8,058 nucleotides of DNA from SAT2750 sp964476375. Its GTDB lineage: Bacteria; Planctomycetota; Planctomycetia; Pirellulales; Pirellulaceae. The translations under genes and the position numbers were made by a program. The notes beneath the pieces were generated by a model. The model was not told the DNA's origin. It did not search any database and saw only the letters and a program-made list of their open reading frames with translations. Of this stretch, positions 6,247 to 8,058 are shown piece by piece. Numbering within the stretch: the first letter of the stretch is position 1; every line of letters begins with the position of its first letter. The stretch is taken from assembly GCA_964476375.1 (NCBI GenBank), contig CAYYZW010000038.1, positions 1-8,058 of the forward strand, read 5' to 3'.

Positions 6247-7674
6247 CTAGAAGAGGTCCGGGATCGCCCGGCCATGTTCCAGGATCTGCCGGGGGCGTCC
6301 CTGGATGTCATCCACCCAGCCCCGGTGGTCAATACCGAGTGCCGTGTAAATCGTGGCGGTCACATCCCCCGGCGTGTAGGGCCGCGTGGTCGGACTGGCC
6401 GCCTGCGAGTCCGTCTTGCCAATCACCTGTCCGGTCCTGACGCCACCGCCGGTAAAGAACAGCGACCCGGCCGCGCCCCAGTGGTCCCGGCCGCCGCGGG
6501 AGTTGATCTTGGGTGTGCGGCCGAACTCGGTGACGAAGACCACCAGCGTCGAGTCGAGCAGTCCACGGTCATCCAGGTCGTCCACCAGTGCCGCGAATGC
6601 CCTGTCCATTCCGGCCAGGTGGTATCCCCGCTTGACCATCTGCTGGATCGGCGGGTGGTTCTGGGAGACCGCGTTGTGATTATCCCAGATGTTGCCGTAG
6701 TCCGAGTCGTAGCCATAGTCGACCATCACGAACCGGGCCCCCGCCTCAACCAGCCGGCGGGCCATCAGGCAGCGGCCACCGAGCTTGGTCCGCCCGTAGG
6801 TCTCGCGGATCCGGGGCTTTTCATCGGCCAGGTCAAAGGCGCTGCGAATACGGGGCGTCATCAGCATCCGCAGGGCACCCTGGTACTTCCCTTCCAGGCC
6901 GGCAAGCTGCTGGTCCTTATCGAGCGACCGCAGCGCCTGGTCAAACTGGTCCCGCAGGCGGGCACGCCGCTCCAGCCGCGTCAGTGGCATCTGCTGTCCG
7001 AGTTCCAGCGAGCGGGGCGTGAGGTCATCCTCCAGGGCCGAGGGAGGGTCATCCAGCTTGTCCGAGGCCGTGAAGTCGGGCTCCAGCGGCAGGCCGCCAA
7101 GGCAGTAGGGACGATGCTCCGAGCCCAGCCAGCCGGAAACGAAGAGGTTGTTCGGGGGAGGGCCGGGACGGGTGATGCCCGGGATAGCGATGTAGCCGGG
7201 CAGCCCGTTACTGGGCCCCTGCAGGTGGGAGATAATCGAGCCGATATTCGGTTCGCTGAACAGCTCGGCGGCCGTCACCTTGCGGCCCGAGAGCGTGTAC
7301 GCCTGGCTACGGAGGTGGTCGTTGCTATCGTGCGAGTAGCTCCGCAGGATCGACAGCTTGTGCGCGATCCGTGAGAGGGCGGGCAGCGTCTCACAAAAAC
7401 GCACACCCGGCATCGAGGTGGGAATATCGGTCAGCGTGCCGCGGACCTCGACCGGTGCTTCCGGCTTGGGGTCAAAGGAGTCAATGTGCGTCACGCCGCC
7501 GGCCATCCAGAGCATGATCACGCTGCGTGCCTTTCCTGCCGACGGGCGGCGGGCTGCCGAGAGCGAGGCGGGCAGGGCCGATGCGGCCACGGTCAATCCG
7601 CCGACCCTGAGCAGGTCACGGCGGCTGACAAGGCCTTCCAGGCTGGCAGGGGACAAGCTAAGGGGGTGTTGCAT
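6247..7674 (-). CDS. DUF1501 family protein with Tat signal
   Basis: This is a full-length 475-residue DUF1501 protein, a family of unknown function abundant in planctomycetes and belonging to the alkaline phosphatase/sulfatase-like superfamily. A twin-arginine signal is clear: SRRDLLRVGG (17-26), then the hydrophobic stretch LTVAASALPASLSAA (27-41). Export in folded form is therefore expected. Family motifs follow: WMAGGVTHIDSFDPKP (56-71), DSNDH (116-120), WDNHN (330-334), VTEFGRTP (381-388) and GRDHW (395-399), whose Asp/His residues are candidates for metal binding. The C-terminal YTPGDVTATIYTALGID (433-449) is also typical. ATG 7674 is the natural start; only a weak AAGG precedes it. DUF1501 genes are often paired with a DUF1549/DUF1553 cytochrome-type gene, but none lies within this window. 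The gene ends in TAG. Confidence 0.95.
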   Translation of the reverse strand: MQHPLSLSPASLEGLVSRRDLLRVGGLTVAASALPASLSAARRPSAGKARSVIMLWMAGGVTHIDSFDPKPEAPVEVRGTLTDIPTSMPGVRFCETLPALSRIAHKLSILRSYSHDSNDHLRSQAYTLSGRKVTAAELFSEPNIGSIISHLQGPSNGLPGYIAIPGITRPGPPPNNLFVSGWLGSEHRPYCLGGLPLEPDFTASDKLDDPPSALEDDLTPRSLELGQQMPLTRLERRARLRDQFDQALRSLDKDQQLAGLEGKYQGALRMLMTPRIRSAFDLADEKPRIRETYGRTKLGGRCLMARRLVEAGARFVMVDYGYDSDYGNIWDNHNAVSQNHPPIQQMVKRGYHLAGMDRAFAALVDDLDDRGLLDSTLVVFVTEFGRTPKINSRGGRDHWGAAGSLFFTGGGVRTGQVIGKTDSQAASPTTRPYTPGDVTATIYTALGIDHRGWVDDIQGRPRQILEHGRAIPDLF

Positions 7675-7732
7675 GGAACCTTGAGGGGTAGGGCAGGGTG
7701 ATTGTCAGGGATAAGGACGCTCTGTCTGAGTA

Positions 7733-7761
7733 ATTATCGTCAAAGCGGCGGGGGACGACAA
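7733..7761 (-). promoter_or_regulatory. Possible sigma-70-type promoter for the DUF1501 gene
   Basis: On the minus strand TTGTCG (7756-7761) and GATAAT (7733-7738) are separated by exactly 17 bases, matching the -35 and -10 consensus at 4/6 and 5/6 positions. The -10 lies 58 bases upstream of the DUF1501 ATG. Planctomycete promoters are poorly described, so this is a pattern match only. Confidence 0.35.
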
Positions 7762-7788
7762 GGGAAACAGGCCAGGCAAGAAAAAAAA

Positions 7789-7844
7789 TGGCGGAAGTGC
7801 ATGGGAATCGAACCCTCCAACCGCACGGCCCGAAAGAGGCGGTT
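7789..7844 (-). tRNA. 3' remnant of a selenocysteine-type (class II) tRNA; 5' half absent
   Basis: Read on the minus strand, the segment has a T-arm with loop TTCGATT (7806-7812), a 3' T-stem CCCAT, then eight bases GCACTTCC (7793-7800), discriminator G and an encoded CCA (7789-7791). Eight acceptor bases plus a five-base T-stem is the distinctive bacterial tRNA-Sec geometry; ordinary tRNAs have seven. Before the T-stem a 6-bp inverted repeat (AACCGC/GCGGTT, arms 7819-7824 and 7839-7844) could be a long variable arm. The matching 5' acceptor GGAAGTGC, a D-arm and an anticodon arm with TCA are not found upstream. The T-stem also has one mismatch and one G-T pair. It is best read as a broken or partial gene, possibly an attachment-site copy of selC; tRNA-Ser is the alternative. 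Confidence 0.45.
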
Positions 7845-7969
7845 TTCCCAGAAGGTGGTGCAGAATTAGGCGCACTATTTGGCGATGACGAGCGGCTGGG
7901 GCTCCTGTTGGAGTGCTGGGCCGAGCGAGCAGAGAGCGTGAAGACGGCCGTGATGGAGATGGTGGGGGG

Positions 7970-8058
7970 TTAAGGGGATACGTTGTAAGTTCTGGCCACA
8001 CGGAAACCGAGGGCCTTGAGACGGCTGTCCGGAGGATTGTTGTTGCGGTTGGTGGAAC
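7970..8058 (-). CDS. FGE/SUMF1-like protein, last 28 residues (5' end beyond window)
   Basis: The minus-strand frame entering from the right edge reads STNRNNNPPDSRLKALGFRV followed by ARTYNVSP and a TAA stop. The 'R....P..R....GFRVAR' ending is the hallmark C-terminus of the formylglycine-generating-enzyme/sulfatase-modifying-factor fold (SUMF1/EgtB/PvdO superfamily), very common in planctomycetes, often fused to kinase domains. Only the final strand region is present, so activity, domain partners and localisation cannot be judged. The fragment is rich in Asn codons (AAC/AAT) just before GFRV. Confidence 0.72.
   Translation of the reverse strand, partial: STNRNNNPPDSRLKALGFRVARTYNVSP

Noticed and set aside
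6166..7374. Plus-strand 402-residue open frame opposite the DUF1501 gene
   Set aside because: Antisense shadow of a well-supported gene; GC-rich coding DNA often gives long opposite frames. No family recognised.
7705..8001. Minus-strand 98-residue ORF across the right intergenic region
   Set aside because: It runs in another frame over the real FGE-like C-terminus and the tRNA remnant, and its Pro/Ser-rich composition looks like a shadow frame.

Overview
The window looks like a piece of a planctomycete chromosome or metagenome contig. It is moderately GC-rich and carries several protein types that are common together in Planctomycetota: a BBP7-like outer-membrane barrel, a Tat-exported DUF1501 protein, a short leucine-rich-repeat protein, a TIGR04222-like membrane protein and a formylglycine-generating-enzyme (FGE/SUMF1) type C-terminus. 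Nothing in the sequence allows a species assignment. No insertion sequence, transposase, integrase or CRISPR array is visible.

Layout. Positions 2-427 (+) hold the C-terminal end of a beta-barrel protein, closed by a strong intrinsic terminator (454-486). A 62-residue helical protein of unknown function follows on the minus strand (498-686, TTG start with a Shine-Dalgarno site). Positions 855-4328 (minus) form one long reading frame for a fatty acyl-AMP ligase (FAAL), an acyl carrier protein (ACP) and a PLP-dependent alpha-oxoamine synthase (AOS). A single in-frame TAG at 3321-3323 splits it into a 335-residue and an 805-residue ORF. A 357-base gap (4329-4685) separates it from a divergent LRR protein (4686-5090, +), which converges with 8 bases to spare on a TIGR04222-like membrane protein (5099-6190, minus). 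Behind that lies a DUF1501 gene (6247-7674, minus). The right end has a possible promoter, the 3' part of a selenocysteine-type tRNA with no 5' half, and the last 28 residues of an FGE-like protein running in from the right edge (minus).

How the genes could work together. The only pathway visible is inside the FAAL-ACP-AOS gene: activate a fatty acid as acyl-AMP, load it onto the built-in carrier, and condense it with an amino acid in a decarboxylative Claisen reaction to give an alpha-amino ketone lipid, as in serine palmitoyltransferase-like chemistry. The other genes look like ordinary planctomycete envelope and export genes with no obvious link to it.

The most interesting points are the amber interruption of an otherwise collinear megasynthase, together with an unusual aspartate in its nucleotide-binding motif, and the tRNA-Sec-like 3' remnant. 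TAG ends two other genes in the window (BBP7-like and DUF1501), so a genome-wide reassignment of TAG is unlikely. A recent nonsense mutation, a sequencing error or programmed readthrough remain possible.
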